Shown here piece by piece: positions 43,091-53,058 of a stretch of DNA of 64,000 nt (position 1 is its first letter; every line of letters starts with the position of its first letter). Source of the stretch: Exserohilum rostratum (lineage: Eukaryota; Ascomycota; Dothideomycetes; Pleosporales; Pleosporaceae); the NCBI GenBank assembly GCA_026367775.1, contig CP111157.1, positions 806,001 to 870,000 on the forward strand, written 5' to 3'. The position numbers and the translations under genes are program-made. The notes beneath the pieces are model-generated. The model searched no databases and was not told where the DNA came from. It saw only the letters and a list, made by a program, of their open reading frames with translations.

Positions 43091-44833
43091 ATGAGCGCAA
43101 CGCACTTGAACCTGCCGACCAAAGCCTGCCACAACTGTCGCAAGCGACGCTGGAGATGCGACCGGTCATTACCCAGCTGCCAGAAATGCCTATCGGCGGG
43201 CACGGAATGTCTGGGGTACGGAAAATTATTTGTTTGGAACCGTGGTGTCGCCAGTCGTGGGAAGATGATGGGGAAGGGCTATGAAGACAAAATGACGCCG
43301 CCTCGGCGCGGCGAGGCGGGGACGACTGAAGCGGCAGCCAAGCCTCAAGACATGTCAGCCTTGGTGTGGGACAACCAAGGTCCTTCGCAGCAACCGCAGC
43401 AACCGCAGCAACCGCAACAACTGTCTCAACCACCGTCGATTGACAACTATGAGGGCATATCCGGACATTCGGCAGATGCTTACTGCCGAATGTCCGGTGA
43501 GGAAGAGATCCAGAACTTGCCGCTGGTTTCTGACGTGCATCGAGCACTGACTGACCCACTGGTCAACGATCTCGACCGCAACTCGCGATATTACCTATAC
43601 CATTTTGCTACCCAGCTATGCGAAGTCATGGTACTATACGACGTGCCGGGGCAGAACCCAATCCGTGATCTCATACCCGCCACGTCTGCGTATCCGTTGC
43701 TCTTGCAAATCATCGTCGCCAATTCGGCCTTTCACGTCTTCAACATTACTCGCAACCCCATGGGCCAGTCGCCTTATCAGGGCCATCAGAGCCCAACTGT
43801 GAAAGCCTATTATCAAGCCGTAAGCCGTTTTGGGGGGCCGCTCACGTCTTCGTATAGAGATGCCTTGGTCGCAAAACAGCAGGCGCTGTCGTTGCTTGCA
43901 AAGAGCGTGGCTTCTGTGAACGCTTCAAACATTGACCTGATCCTGATGACGATTCTGCTGTTTGTCAACTATGCACTCGTGGAATCCGGACGAGATAAGT
44001 GGAAGGTCCACATGGATGGAGCGCTCAAGCTCATTAAACTTCTCGGCGAGCCGCCATACTTTCAGCGTCCGATGAGCAAACTAAGACAAACAATACTCTC
44101 GGACTTGCTGGTGTTTTATATTCTCGGGTCCACATTCAGCTTCACCACACTCCCTGCTCTGATTCCAGACACGATTGAACTAGACCCGATCCTGCGCTAT
44201 GCTGAGACAAATAATTACCTTTCCTGTCCCGGACCGCTACTTCGAATTATGCTCGAATCCTTTGCGCTGCCCGACACCCACGGGTCCCCTTCAGAGACCA
44301 GCACCCCCATCTATATTGAGGACCAAGTGGGCGCCTTACTCCAGCGTGCGCTAGACTTTGACCCAATCGCATGGTCGCATGACTTCGAACGCGCATCACC
44401 CTTTGAGGACATCCAACAACGCATCCGTATCGCATCCGCGCATCGCTCAGCAGTATGCATCTACCTCGCACGCGTCCTACCCTCTACAAACCCTCTCCTT
44501 GATCCGACAAGCGGTAGCGCCCTCGTCAGTCTCACTGCTCTAGCTGATGACGTTGTCCACCACATCTCTCATCTCGAGCCCAGCGATCCGCTGTTCAAGT
44601 CAATTTGTTGGCCGCTGTTTTTAGCTGGCGCAGAATCAGAAGACCCTGCCCAGCGCGAGTGGATCATGAACACACTCGATAAGCTATACAGTCTCATGTT
44701 CTGGGGTTACCTGCATACCTCAAAGCGCGTGCTAGAAGCAATCTGGAAGTTCAAAGACGAAGCGGGGCCAAATGCAGACAACTGCTGGGTGGAAGAGGTC
44801 AAAGACTTTGGTCACGATATCTTGATCGCTTAA
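43091..44833 (+). CDS. Zn2Cys6 transcription factor, 580 aa
   Basis: Single exon. The binuclear zinc cluster is at residues 13-41: ACHNCRKRRWRCDRSLPSC, then QKCLSAGTECLGY, giving all six cysteines. A glutamine/proline repeat (QQPQQPQQPQQ) lies near residue 105. The remaining 400 residues are the helical fungal transcription-factor region (YYLYHFATQLCEVMVLYD, YRDALVAKQQALSLLAKSV), typical of the family that ends with a 'middle homology' domain. It should bind CGG triplets and activate or repress nearby genes. The likely target is the divergent MFS permease. Confidence 0.9.
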   Translation: MSATHLNLPTKACHNCRKRRWRCDRSLPSCQKCLSAGTECLGYGKLFVWNRGVASRGKMMGKGYEDKMTPPRRGEAGTTEAAAKPQDMSALVWDNQGPSQQPQQPQQPQQLSQPPSIDNYEGISGHSADAYCRMSGEEEIQNLPLVSDVHRALTDPLVNDLDRNSRYYLYHFATQLCEVMVLYDVPGQNPIRDLIPATSAYPLLLQIIVANSAFHVFNITRNPMGQSPYQGHQSPTVKAYYQAVSRFGGPLTSSYRDALVAKQQALSLLAKSVASVNASNIDLILMTILLFVNYALVESGRDKWKVHMDGALKLIKLLGEPPYFQRPMSKLRQTILSDLLVFYILGSTFSFTTLPALIPDTIELDPILRYAETNNYLSCPGPLLRIMLESFALPDTHGSPSETSTPIYIEDQVGALLQRALDFDPIAWSHDFERASPFEDIQQRIRIASAHRSAVCIYLARVLPSTNPLLDPTSGSALVSLTALADDVVHHISHLEPSDPLFKSICWPLFLAGAESEDPAQREWIMNTLDKLYSLMFWGYLHTSKRVLEAIWKFKDEAGPNADNCWVEEVKDFGHDILIA

Positions 44834-45864
44834 ACATCCCAGTCCTTGTGCTGTCAGAAGACGTAAATTTGCTGGTGTTGACTGCCGAGGTTACAGTGGG
44901 GCGTCTTACATATGTTGCAACCAAAGGACCTGGGTGTCAACGAAGAGTGGACCTCGTGCCAGTGTCTTGTACAACCTTTAGAACGAAGCATACCACAGCC
45001 CACACCCCATACTTACTCCAGAACCCACCGATCGCGCTTAGTTGGAACGCCATCATTCAGGGGTGAGGCTGCTGGCGCCGGCCGATCGCGAAAGTAAAAT
45101 TGCGCTTTGCCCAGTCGGGCCAATGTGCATCTACTACTAATAGCTGATCGCCCCAAGGATTCCCATAAGATTGATAGCGGGGTAGAAATATCGAAGGATC
45201 TCGGGTTCATCACAATGTCTCGTGCCACACCTCAACTCGGTTCTGGTGTTCCATGTGCCATCTGATAGACAGACCAGCAAAGTTTCCGCCCCCTACTTAG
45301 GTCGCAGCACATTCGTGGAAGCGCTGGACTGTGAAGACACCTAGCAATCTCAAAACGCCATTCCAACATGTCCGCCTTGATCTTTGCTACATCGCTACTT
45401 CTTTCAAACACTCTCGTCCATTCTGCAACCGCGCACAGCAAATGGCCTTCTCCCAAACACTCGCGAACCTCTGCGGATACCGTTTTGCCAAGACGACATG
45501 ATCTTCTTGGCTTGAACTTTCAACTGCCTGTCAAAGTAGATGAAAGGTGAGAATCAATACTTTATTCCTTTTTGACTTTCGGTGTTCCCCTTCCAAACGG
45601 TTATGGATGCCTGCTACATGTTCTGCCTGGGTGCTATTTTTGTGCCTGCGAAGGGGCGCCGGCAACCACTACACGATTCATAGCTGTCGCACTGCCGTCG
45701 CGCACCGCCGTCACACACCAAGAAGCAACCCCTTTTGAGTTAATTTCTCTGCTATACTTTTACAAGCTTGGCGCCTTCTTTATTCCTCAATGAAATTACA
45801 TTGTACTATCAACACAACCTTTGGCCAGCTCTCTTAGCCCTGGCTCTTCACTCCTTCTCCTACC
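44834..45864. other. Intergenic region with one doubtful small frame
   Basis: About 1 kb before the GH76 gene. Apart from the possible signal-peptide exon at 45368-45550, nothing is recognised; 45560-45800 is T-rich and may be leader. Confidence 0.45.
45368..45550 (+). CDS. Possible signal-peptide exon, 60 aa
   Basis: The frame starts MSALIFATSLLLSNTLVHSA, a good secretion signal with likely cleavage near ATA-H, and ends after KVDER at a possible splice donor (GAAAG-GTGAGA at about 45546). I found no matching acceptor and second exon, so it may be an orphan exon, a small secreted peptide or chance. Confidence 0.25.
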   Translation: MSALIFATSLLLSNTLVHSATAHSKWPSPKHSRTSADTVLPRRHDLLGLNFQLPVKVDER

Positions 45865-47202
45865 ATGCTTTCAATATTTTGCTTGTATTCCTTATTATTT
45901 GCCTTTAACTCAGTCTCTAACGCGGCAGAAAGCGCCCAAGATGATAGTACCAACTCAGTATCACGCGCCAAGCTCGCCATTCCGGCCTTACAAACATGGT
46001 ACAACGACACCACTGGGCTCTGGGAATCTACAGGATGGTGGAATGGCGCCAACATTGTCACAATATTTGGTGATTACGCAAAAGCTTTTCCCTCAGATGC
46101 TGCTCAGCAAGAGATGTCAAGGAGCATATTCTCAATCGCCTTTGAGAATGCGCCAATAAAGAATCCTGTGCCTGGGGCTGAAAAACTGCAAACAAGTACC
46201 AATGAAAACTCCAATACTCAGCCCTCGGAATCTGAGCAAGGCTTTATTGGAAACTCACCAACTCCAGGTATGCCGCTTATAGGGGACCATTACTACAAGT
46301 ACCTTGATCCAGTCACCTATGAGCCGCACACTGTGCTCCCACCATCATGGAGCAAGAACATGCGCGTCAACAAGATCCATACAAAGCGCGCTGCTGGAAA
46401 TGTAGACGACTGGCTTGACGGCTTTCATGATGATGATCTCTGGTGGTCGCTGGCTTGGATCAACGCATACGATGTCACGCAGCAGACCGAGTATCTCGAC
46501 CTTGCCGAGGGTATCTTTCAAGCTGTAGCACAGACATGGGGCACCAATTGTTCCAGCGGTGGCATATACTGGAGCAACAAGAACGAATACATCAATGCCA
46601 TTGCCAACGAGCTCTTTTTTAGCACGGCAGCACACCTAGCCAACCGCGCTAGCTCGAAACAGCAGTACGTGGAATGGGCCGACAAGAGCCTAAACTGGTT
46701 TCTCGCAAGCGGCATGATCAACAGCAAGGGAAACATCAACGATGGTCTGACACCCAATTGCGAAAACAATGGCCAAACAGTCTGGTCATACAACCAGGGT
46801 GTCATTCTTGGTGGTCTCGTCGAACTCGGTCGTGCCGAACCTGCCTCGAATGCTGATCATCTCGCACTGGCAAACAAGATTGCCATAGCCGCTATTTCCA
46901 AGCTTTCTGACTCCAAGGGTGTCATCCATGATGGCTGCGAGCCAAACTGTGGCGCTGATGGCTCGCAGTTCAAGGGCATCTTCATGCGGAATCTTGCGCA
47001 GCTCAATGCCGCAGCACCAAATCCAGCTTATGCGAACACGTTCAACGTGAACGCTGCATCTATTTGGGCAAACGATAGGTCGGTAAAGGGGGATTCGTCC
47101 TTCCTGGGTATCAACTGGGGCGGACCATTTGTGGATCCTACTAATGCTGGTGCGCATAGCAGTGCCATGGAGGCACTTGTCGGCGCGGCGGGTGTAATGT
47201 GA
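45865..47202 (+). CDS. GH76 alpha-1,6-mannanase, secreted, 445 aa
   Basis: Single exon. Signal peptide MLSIFCLYSLLFAFNSVSNA. The GH76 signature residues are in place: TGWWNGAN near residue 57, the paired catalytic aspartates in DGFHDDDLWWSLAWINAY, NCSSGGIYWSNKNEYINAIANE, INDGL and WSYNQGVILGGLVELGRA. Fungal GH76 members hydrolyse or transglycosylate alpha-1,6-mannan (Dcw1/Dfg5 link GPI proteins to the wall). This one lacks the C-terminal hydrophobic GPI-anchor signal (ends VGAAGVM), so it is probably soluble. It may act on fungal or host mannan, in wall remodelling or scavenging. Confidence 0.9.
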   Translation: MLSIFCLYSLLFAFNSVSNAAESAQDDSTNSVSRAKLAIPALQTWYNDTTGLWESTGWWNGANIVTIFGDYAKAFPSDAAQQEMSRSIFSIAFENAPIKNPVPGAEKLQTSTNENSNTQPSESEQGFIGNSPTPGMPLIGDHYYKYLDPVTYEPHTVLPPSWSKNMRVNKIHTKRAAGNVDDWLDGFHDDDLWWSLAWINAYDVTQQTEYLDLAEGIFQAVAQTWGTNCSSGGIYWSNKNEYINAIANELFFSTAAHLANRASSKQQYVEWADKSLNWFLASGMINSKGNINDGLTPNCENNGQTVWSYNQGVILGGLVELGRAEPASNADHLALANKIAIAAISKLSDSKGVIHDGCEPNCGADGSQFKGIFMRNLAQLNAAAPNPAYANTFNVNAASIWANDRSVKGDSSFLGINWGGPFVDPTNAGAHSSAMEALVGAAGVM

Positions 47203-47359
47203 GGAATAATGATTTGCAGTTTTTCTTTCTTTCTTTAAACATAGAGTGTGATGGGATAACACATTAGCTCAAGAATTCGACTTTTTAAATTATTTGGCAG
47301 CAATTCTACCATTTCTACAACCTTATTGATTGAATTCATTCATGTCTCAATCTCCACGT

Positions 47360-47974
47360 CTACTCCTGCATGTCTTCTTGCTCAAACACATTGGACCCAT
47401 TCAGATAGTCAAACTTGCCCACGTCAACACCCTTCATCCTGAGAATGTCATACGCAGTCACAAGGTGGAACCTGTTCATCATCAGCATCAGCATCAAACC
47501 TCAATCTCCCACCGTTTTCAATAAAGAAAAAACTTACCACATATTCGGATGCGCAAACTTGGTCACATATTCCAACGCGGGCATCCGGATCTGCTTCTTA
47601 ATCGCAGCCATCTTAATCACAACCTCGCTACCCTCTTTACCCTCAAAATCGCTAACAGAGAATTTCTCAAGATACTTGACCGTCTTGTCAAGACGCGCAA
47701 GCAGCTCTTCAAACGTCATTTCTTCATCGGGGAACGTGACGTTTTCCAGCGAGGGGTTGATGCGCGAAGGCATGAATTTCACTGCGTCGGTGGCGCGGTA
47801 GATTTGGAAGCGGAAGTCCTTCATGTCGGGGTGGAGCGAGGCTGTGAGATATGTCTCTGGGTCGATGTTGTTGGCGAGGGCATGCTTGTGGCCTTTTGAG
47901 ATGTATGCGTGGGCGTTTTTGAGGGCCGTGATGGCGGGGGCGATGGCGATGGAGTGGAAGGTTAGGGAAGACAT
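47360..47974 (-). CDS. DUF1993 family protein, 182 aa
   Basis: Exons 47974-47538 and 47471-47360; the 66-nt intron (GTAAGT..GAACAG) splits the Trp codon after HPNM and splicing continues FHLVTAYDILRMKGV. The sequence is the DUF1993 pattern: an N-terminal helix, DPETYLTASLHPDMKDFRFQ, ATDAVKFMPSRIN, DEEMTFEELLARLDKTVKYL, RMPALEYVTKFAHPN and the C-terminal FHLVTAYDILR with KGVDVGKFDYL. The fold resembles DinB-like four-helix proteins; function unknown. Confidence 0.88.
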
Positions 47975-49854
47975 TGTTTCTTTTGTTGTTGTTGAAAACG
48001 TTGAAGTTCAGTTGTATTGATAAAGTAAGAGAGTTTATTCAACTGTCGGTGAGGGTTTGTGAGATAACAAATTTCCCTCGGCAGGTTTAGCATTTATATA
48101 TACCGTGTTCTCTTTCTGCCTTGTTCCTTGCTTTCCAATCGTCCCATATCTGCCCACCCAGCACTTACCCACAACAAACCACGTCGCGCAGTCTCCTATC
48201 TGCACCTTCTAACCTGATTCGGGCGTGCGCGAATAGCCACGGTTTCACGGTTGGTGCCTGGATTACAAAGCTGGCCCGCCTGACGTTGTAGGCGACGATC
48301 GCTCGGCCAATCACGCGCAATAGCGATGTGCCGATGGTGTGGAGTCAACCCCGTTGTACACGAAATGTGACGCCCTGCCCTGCGGCATTAGCAATTCCCC
48401 CGACCCCATTTTTTTTCTTCTTTTGTGTCACTATGGTGGGCTGTATAGAGTAGCATTGACGTGCATATATTGCTGAAAAATCCATGAGCTCTTTCCGTGC
48501 GGTTTGGTCCCGGGTGTATCTACTCAGCATCTGGGAGGCATAAGGTGATGGATGCGTGGCTTTTTCCTATCTCCATGGTTACATCCGATTGAGTTTGTGA
48601 CTCTTAGAAATATAGTTTAGGGAATCAGGCAACTCAATGTTCGTTGCTTTAGGCGTTTTGTTGCGGTCGAATCAGGCGTCGGGAATAAAAGTTGGTACTC
48701 TTAACACCTTCTTCCTAGCTCTTACAAGACGGCCATGGAGCTAATGCAATAAGCTGAGAAGGTTTGCAGCTGAGAAATTAATGATTTCGGGCGCGAAGGC
48801 TTACGAGGACATTGTTCTGGGTAAGAAGTGCCGGGTTTCGTTAGAATACTTTGCTTCACCGGTAAATCTACATCGAATCAGCATGTCTCGATTTAATTTA
48901 GATGATTTTAATCCAATATGTCCAATCTTCAGGTGTAAGAAGGCGTCTGGTCCTTTCTCTTCCACATACACATCAGCTGTGTGGAGAGAGCTACATATAA
49001 TCAATGTTGTGACACTATCAAACATTTTGAAAATTGCGTTTATGGTAATTAAATATCAAGATACTGGCTCTCTCACATGGAGAACTCATAGTTTCTCTTG
49101 GACTTCCAACCATCAAACCATCTAGCGGGTACGATATTATGTCTACTTGTCAATTTCCATGCCCGAATGCTTCTATATTGAGACCAGGCGAACGATGTGC
49201 GATTATCAGGCAGAATTCGAAGGTGTATATGCATTTGTCAGCTTACTTCGCATTGAGATTGGGAATATAAAAATAAAAACATTAGGTTTGCCAATGCTAA
49301 ACTACTCCTCAAATAGTATCTAGACCTGGCAGTATATACTGCTTTTTCTTTGTTGATTTTTATTGTTTTTTTTGGCTTAGACAAAAAGGAGAACTTGGGA
49401 GGATGCATCTCAGCACAAGCAAGATACATGAAATATATGCTGTAGTGTGTCTACGTCAAATGATGTAGCTTAGTTCGCAGTGTCCAATACCGGCTTCACT
49501 CATCGCAACCCTCAGTATTTCTTGTGGTAGTTGAATGAAGGAATAATATGAAAAGTATCCTCTAAGACACATCATGAATTGAACTTGACCTGAGGAGACA
49601 CGTGATAGGGCGTCATGTACCCGACGGCGCACGAATGTGAGAACCAGTGCATCAACCCGAGATCGGCACTGTGCGACCTGCACATCGTCATCATCAATCG
49701 CATAGCTGATCCAGAGACGCATTAGCCAATACCGCTCAAAATCATGGCGCATTGGTCATTGCCTTTGCTATTTGAATGCCATTGCTTTAAACTCGGACAT
49801 TACCCACTTCATCTAGCATCAACGACACTTCCACTCTGAGCTAAATCCCACACC
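47975..49854. other. Intergenic region of 1.9 kb, no gene supported
   Basis: Contains a TATA-like run (about 48093-48104) upstream of the DUF1993 gene. AT-rich from 48780 to 49450. Frames at 48781-49125 and 49456-49752 have no domain or convincing coding pattern. Confidence 0.5.
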
Positions 49855-51051
49855 ATGTCGAGCAACAAACCCCCCCACGATCTCAACTGCCTCACCATAG
49901 GCGAACTCGAGAAACTCGCCGCAGACCGCATGACCAAGCAGACACGCGACTACTACAACGAAGGCGCAGACTCTGGCTCCACGCTCTTTGAAAATATAAC
50001 TGCGTACCAAAAATACCGGATCCGGCCCCGAGTCCTCCGCGACGTCTCCTCCATCGACACAAGCGTCCATGTGTTTGGCCACAAGAACAGTATTCCCATT
50101 GGTGTGGCGCCAACGGCTATGCATTGTCTTGCCCACAGCGACGGCGAACTCGCGACCGCACGCGCATGCAGAAACATGGATGTAGTAATGGGTCTAAGCA
50201 GTTTCAGCACCAAAAGCCTTGAAGAAGTGAAAGTTGCACTCGGGAACGACCACCCAGGTGTCCTCCAACTCTACCTCTTCCAAGACCGTGCCCAAAGCCA
50301 AAAACTCATCCAGCGCGCCAAAAAAGCGGGTTACAAAGCTGTTATGCTGACGGTCGATACGCCGCTTGTTGGTCGTCGGAATTCGGAGATTAGGAATCAG
50401 TTTAAGCTTCCTGGGCATCTTAAGGCTGCGAATTTCGAGGATGATGATAGTAGTGAGCAGTCACATGAAGATGAAAAGATAGCGTCATCAACGTCATCCG
50501 ATTTCCCCAGCAAAGCAAAACAATGCGTGTCCGTCCACACGCACGTAGCAAACCCCACGCTCATCTGGGACCGCGACATCGCGTGGCTAAAACAGCAGTG
50601 CCACCCCGAAATGCAAGTCTGGCTGAAGGGCATCGCCACGGGCGAAGACGCGCATCTTGCGTGTGAACACGGCGTAGACGGAATCATTGTTTCGAATCAT
50701 GGCGGGCGCCAACTCAACGGTGCACTGGCGACGATCGATACGCTGCCTGAGGTTGTGAATGCTGTGCGGCAACATGCAGGTAGGAAGATAGCTGTGCATG
50801 TTGATGGGGGGATTCGACACGGAACGGATGTTTTCAAGGCGCTGGCGCTCGGAGCGGACTTTGTGTGGGTGGGGAGACCGGTGTTGTGGGGATTGGCGTA
50901 TAAAGGGCAGGAAGGGGTGGAGTTGGCGTTGAGGCTGCTGAGTGATGAGTTTAAGCTTTGTATGGGACTTGCGGGTGTGACGAGAGTGGGGGATATAGGG
51001 AAGGAGTATTTGGTTAAGATGGATAGGAGTGGGTTTGTTAGTCGGCTTTGA
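49855..51051 (+). CDS. FMN-dependent 2-hydroxyacid oxidase, probably peroxisomal, 398 aa
   Basis: Single exon. FMN-dependent alpha-hydroxyacid dehydrogenase fold: YYNEGADSGSTLFENITAY, RPRVLRDVS, PIGVAPTAMHCLAHSDGE, LQLYLFQDR, VMLTVDTPLVGRRNSE, the active-site loop IIVSNHGGRQLNGA (catalytic His and Arg), and VDGGIRHGTDVFKALALGADFVWVGRP for FMN phosphate. Size fits a simple glycolate or lactate oxidase without a cytochrome b2 domain. The C-terminus is SRL, a type 1 peroxisomal targeting signal, so it likely oxidises a 2-hydroxyacid with O2 (giving H2O2) inside peroxisomes. An acidic/Ser insert (DDDSSEQSHEDEK) sits in a loop. Confidence 0.9.
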   Translation: MSSNKPPHDLNCLTIGELEKLAADRMTKQTRDYYNEGADSGSTLFENITAYQKYRIRPRVLRDVSSIDTSVHVFGHKNSIPIGVAPTAMHCLAHSDGELATARACRNMDVVMGLSSFSTKSLEEVKVALGNDHPGVLQLYLFQDRAQSQKLIQRAKKAGYKAVMLTVDTPLVGRRNSEIRNQFKLPGHLKAANFEDDDSSEQSHEDEKIASSTSSDFPSKAKQCVSVHTHVANPTLIWDRDIAWLKQQCHPEMQVWLKGIATGEDAHLACEHGVDGIIVSNHGGRQLNGALATIDTLPEVVNAVRQHAGRKIAVHVDGGIRHGTDVFKALALGADFVWVGRPVLWGLAYKGQEGVELALRLLSDEFKLCMGLAGVTRVGDIGKEYLVKMDRSGFVSRL

Positions 51052-51068
51052 CGATAGATGCTTGTGGA

Positions 51069-51100
51069 GACATATATGTATATATATATGTGTGTGTATA
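51069..51100. repeat. TA/TG microsatellite
   Basis: A simple run of TATATATA and TGTGTG between two convergent genes. Confidence 0.6.
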
Positions 51101-51162
51101 TTTGACATTAGAAGTTCGTTATTTACATCGACATGTCGCGAGCAGTAAACATTCGGCTCGTT

Positions 51163-53058
51163 TTATGCCTTCTGCCTCCTGCTTTCGACAAAGTCTACAA
51201 AGTCGAAGAAACTCTTCTTGTACCTTCGTTCCATGGTGGTGCGGTTGACGGTCTGGATACCAAAGTGCTGGTCGTAGTCGCCAAACTCCCAGTTGTCGGC
51301 CCAAGACCATGCAAAAGCTCCAATGAACTTGACGCCGTCTTCCCAGATGGCCTTGAGTCCTTCGTTGAGATAGGTCTGGTAGTACCAGCTGCGGGGGCTG
51401 TCAAACTCTTGGTCTGCCTGCGCTTTCTGCGCCTCACCAAACACGGGGAATCCGAATTCAGTCACGGCGACGGGCGAGCGCCATGTGTTCCAGAGGTAGT
51501 TGAGGTAGGTGCGGAAGTAGGTGGGCGTTAGGTAGACGTATGATTGGCTTCGGTATCCAAAGTTCCAGCCAGTAGTCGTGGTCTGGCTCTGGGTAACGCA
51601 GTATGGGCGCAGTGGGTGAGAGATGTTGGCAGCGCAATCCGCAATGGTGTCGTTGGGCGGTGGGCTCACAACAGTGGCGGTATAGGGCTGGATAGAGAAG
51701 AAATCGGCAGTTCCGTTGATGTATTGTAGATCTTCTTCGCTCAGCGGCACGTAGTCAGCCATGCTGATTTTGAAGGCTTTGGGGTAGTCTTTTCCAAGGA
51801 AAATAGGGTTCGCAAAGGTGGCCAGTTGGAATTCGTTAAAGTGGTTGGCAGCGTCGACATCAGCTGGGTTCTTTGGATCACGCGGAACGCCAAAGTTGTC
51901 GTTAAAGGTGATTGACATCTTGCCCTTGCCGCCGATTTCCTTCTTGTAAAAGTGATAGAGTCTTGCATGGGATTTGATGACGGCATCGATTGACTTTCCA
52001 TTCTTCGCACCAAGGAGTGGCTCGTTGTACGACCACCAGATAGGAACGCGGTCGGCAAAGTGTGTCATGACAATCTTTCCATAATTGACAAAAGCGTCTT
52101 CCCAAGTGACGTTCTTGTAGCTGCACTGGAAGCATCCGTTCAGGTAACCGATGCCGCCTGTGCCCGGAGCAATAAAGATGTCAGTAGTAATGTTGGTGAA
52201 GAATTGCAACGGGCTGTCGTTGTGGTACAGGACAATGGCGGGAAGCATTCCCTTCTCGAGGACGAAGTTGATGAGCTCATCGTAATGCGCAAGACCCTGG
52301 GCGTTGACTGGGGTACCAGGCAGTACGAAAGGAAGGATGCGTGACCATGGAATCGAGAATCGGTAGTACTTTACGCCCATGGCTGCAATGCGCTCAATGT
52401 CCTGCTTGTAAAGATAGTAGTTTTCGATGGCCTGCCAGTTGTCGGCTGAGGATGGTCTGAGCAGGCCAGCGGCGTCATTGTGGACGGGTGTTCGACCTTC
52501 ATCAGCAACGGCTCCCTCGATTTGGACGGCTGATGCTGCAACACCGAGCATAAAGTCGGCTGGGAAATTGTAACATTGCTGAGGAGTCAGAGGCTCTGGT
52601 GGAGGCAGGATGAGCTCGCTGGTCGGGATGGGCGTTGGGCTAACGGTAGTAGAATAGATGCCTCGAGTGAAATTGACCCAGGGGACGTTATTCCAGAGAG
52701 CAGACCACGATGCGTTTCCGTATGGGGCAGCAGCATCGGTCGGAGTCGCCGTCACGGTGGCATTGGATCCAGGATACCAGTTGCCCCATTGTGTGGTTGT
52801 TAAGTCGGGCACCAAACTACTGAGCGATTGATAGGGTGGCGCGTAGGTAGTCGTAGTTGTGGGTGCAGGGATTGACTTTGCTGTGCGAACAGTTTCAGTC
52901 TGGGTGAAGCTGAACTCTCGAAAGCTGTACGTAGGAACCGCAGTCGCATAGCTGTTGTTGGCTGCACATTGTGGGCGCGCGACTGGCCCTTCAGCAGGGA
53001 TGTAGACTTGCTGGGCAAGGGCTACCGAGCCACAGACTAGAAGAGCCTGAGGTCTCAT
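51163..53058 (-). CDS. Secreted GH1-family beta-glucosidase-like protein, 631 aa
   Basis: Single exon. Starts with a short signal peptide (MRPQALLVCGSVALAQQ). A Thr/Ser/Pro-rich extension of about 160 residues without GH1 similarity follows, then the GH1 barrel: PADFMLGVAASAVQIEGA (entry motif), YYRFSIPWSRILP, the acid/base motif WWSYNEP (residues 344-347), SITFNDN, and the nucleophile in VAVTEFGFPVFG (TEFG at 533-536, where the common form is TENG). GAFAWSWADNWEFGDYDQHFG completes the barrel. Both catalytic glutamates are present, so it should hydrolyse beta-glucosides outside the cell or in the wall. N-glycosylation sites are frequent. Confidence 0.88.
   Translation of the reverse strand: MRPQALLVCGSVALAQQVYIPAEGPVARPQCAANNSYATAVPTYSFREFSFTQTETVRTAKSIPAPTTTTTYAPPYQSLSSLVPDLTTTQWGNWYPGSNATVTATPTDAAAPYGNASWSALWNNVPWVNFTRGIYSTTVSPTPIPTSELILPPPEPLTPQQCYNFPADFMLGVAASAVQIEGAVADEGRTPVHNDAAGLLRPSSADNWQAIENYYLYKQDIERIAAMGVKYYRFSIPWSRILPFVLPGTPVNAQGLAHYDELINFVLEKGMLPAIVLYHNDSPLQFFTNITTDIFIAPGTGGIGYLNGCFQCSYKNVTWEDAFVNYGKIVMTHFADRVPIWWSYNEPLLGAKNGKSIDAVIKSHARLYHFYKKEIGGKGKMSITFNDNFGVPRDPKNPADVDAANHFNEFQLATFANPIFLGKDYPKAFKISMADYVPLSEEDLQYINGTADFFSIQPYTATVVSPPPNDTIADCAANISHPLRPYCVTQSQTTTTGWNFGYRSQSYVYLTPTYFRTYLNYLWNTWRSPVAVTEFGFPVFGEAQKAQADQEFDSPRSWYYQTYLNEGLKAIWEDGVKFIGAFAWSWADNWEFGDYDQHFGIQTVNRTTMERRYKKSFFDFVDFVESRRQKA

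Noticed and set aside
48781..49125. 114-codon frame in an AT-rich gap
   Set aside because: No signal, domain or conserved-looking segment.
49456..49752. 98-codon minus-strand frame
   Set aside because: Possible but unsupported; no motif and weak start context.
6943..51051. Lactate dehydrogenase and 2-hydroxyacid oxidase as one lactate pathway cluster
   Set aside because: They are 42 kb apart with unrelated genes between, so no cluster is implied.
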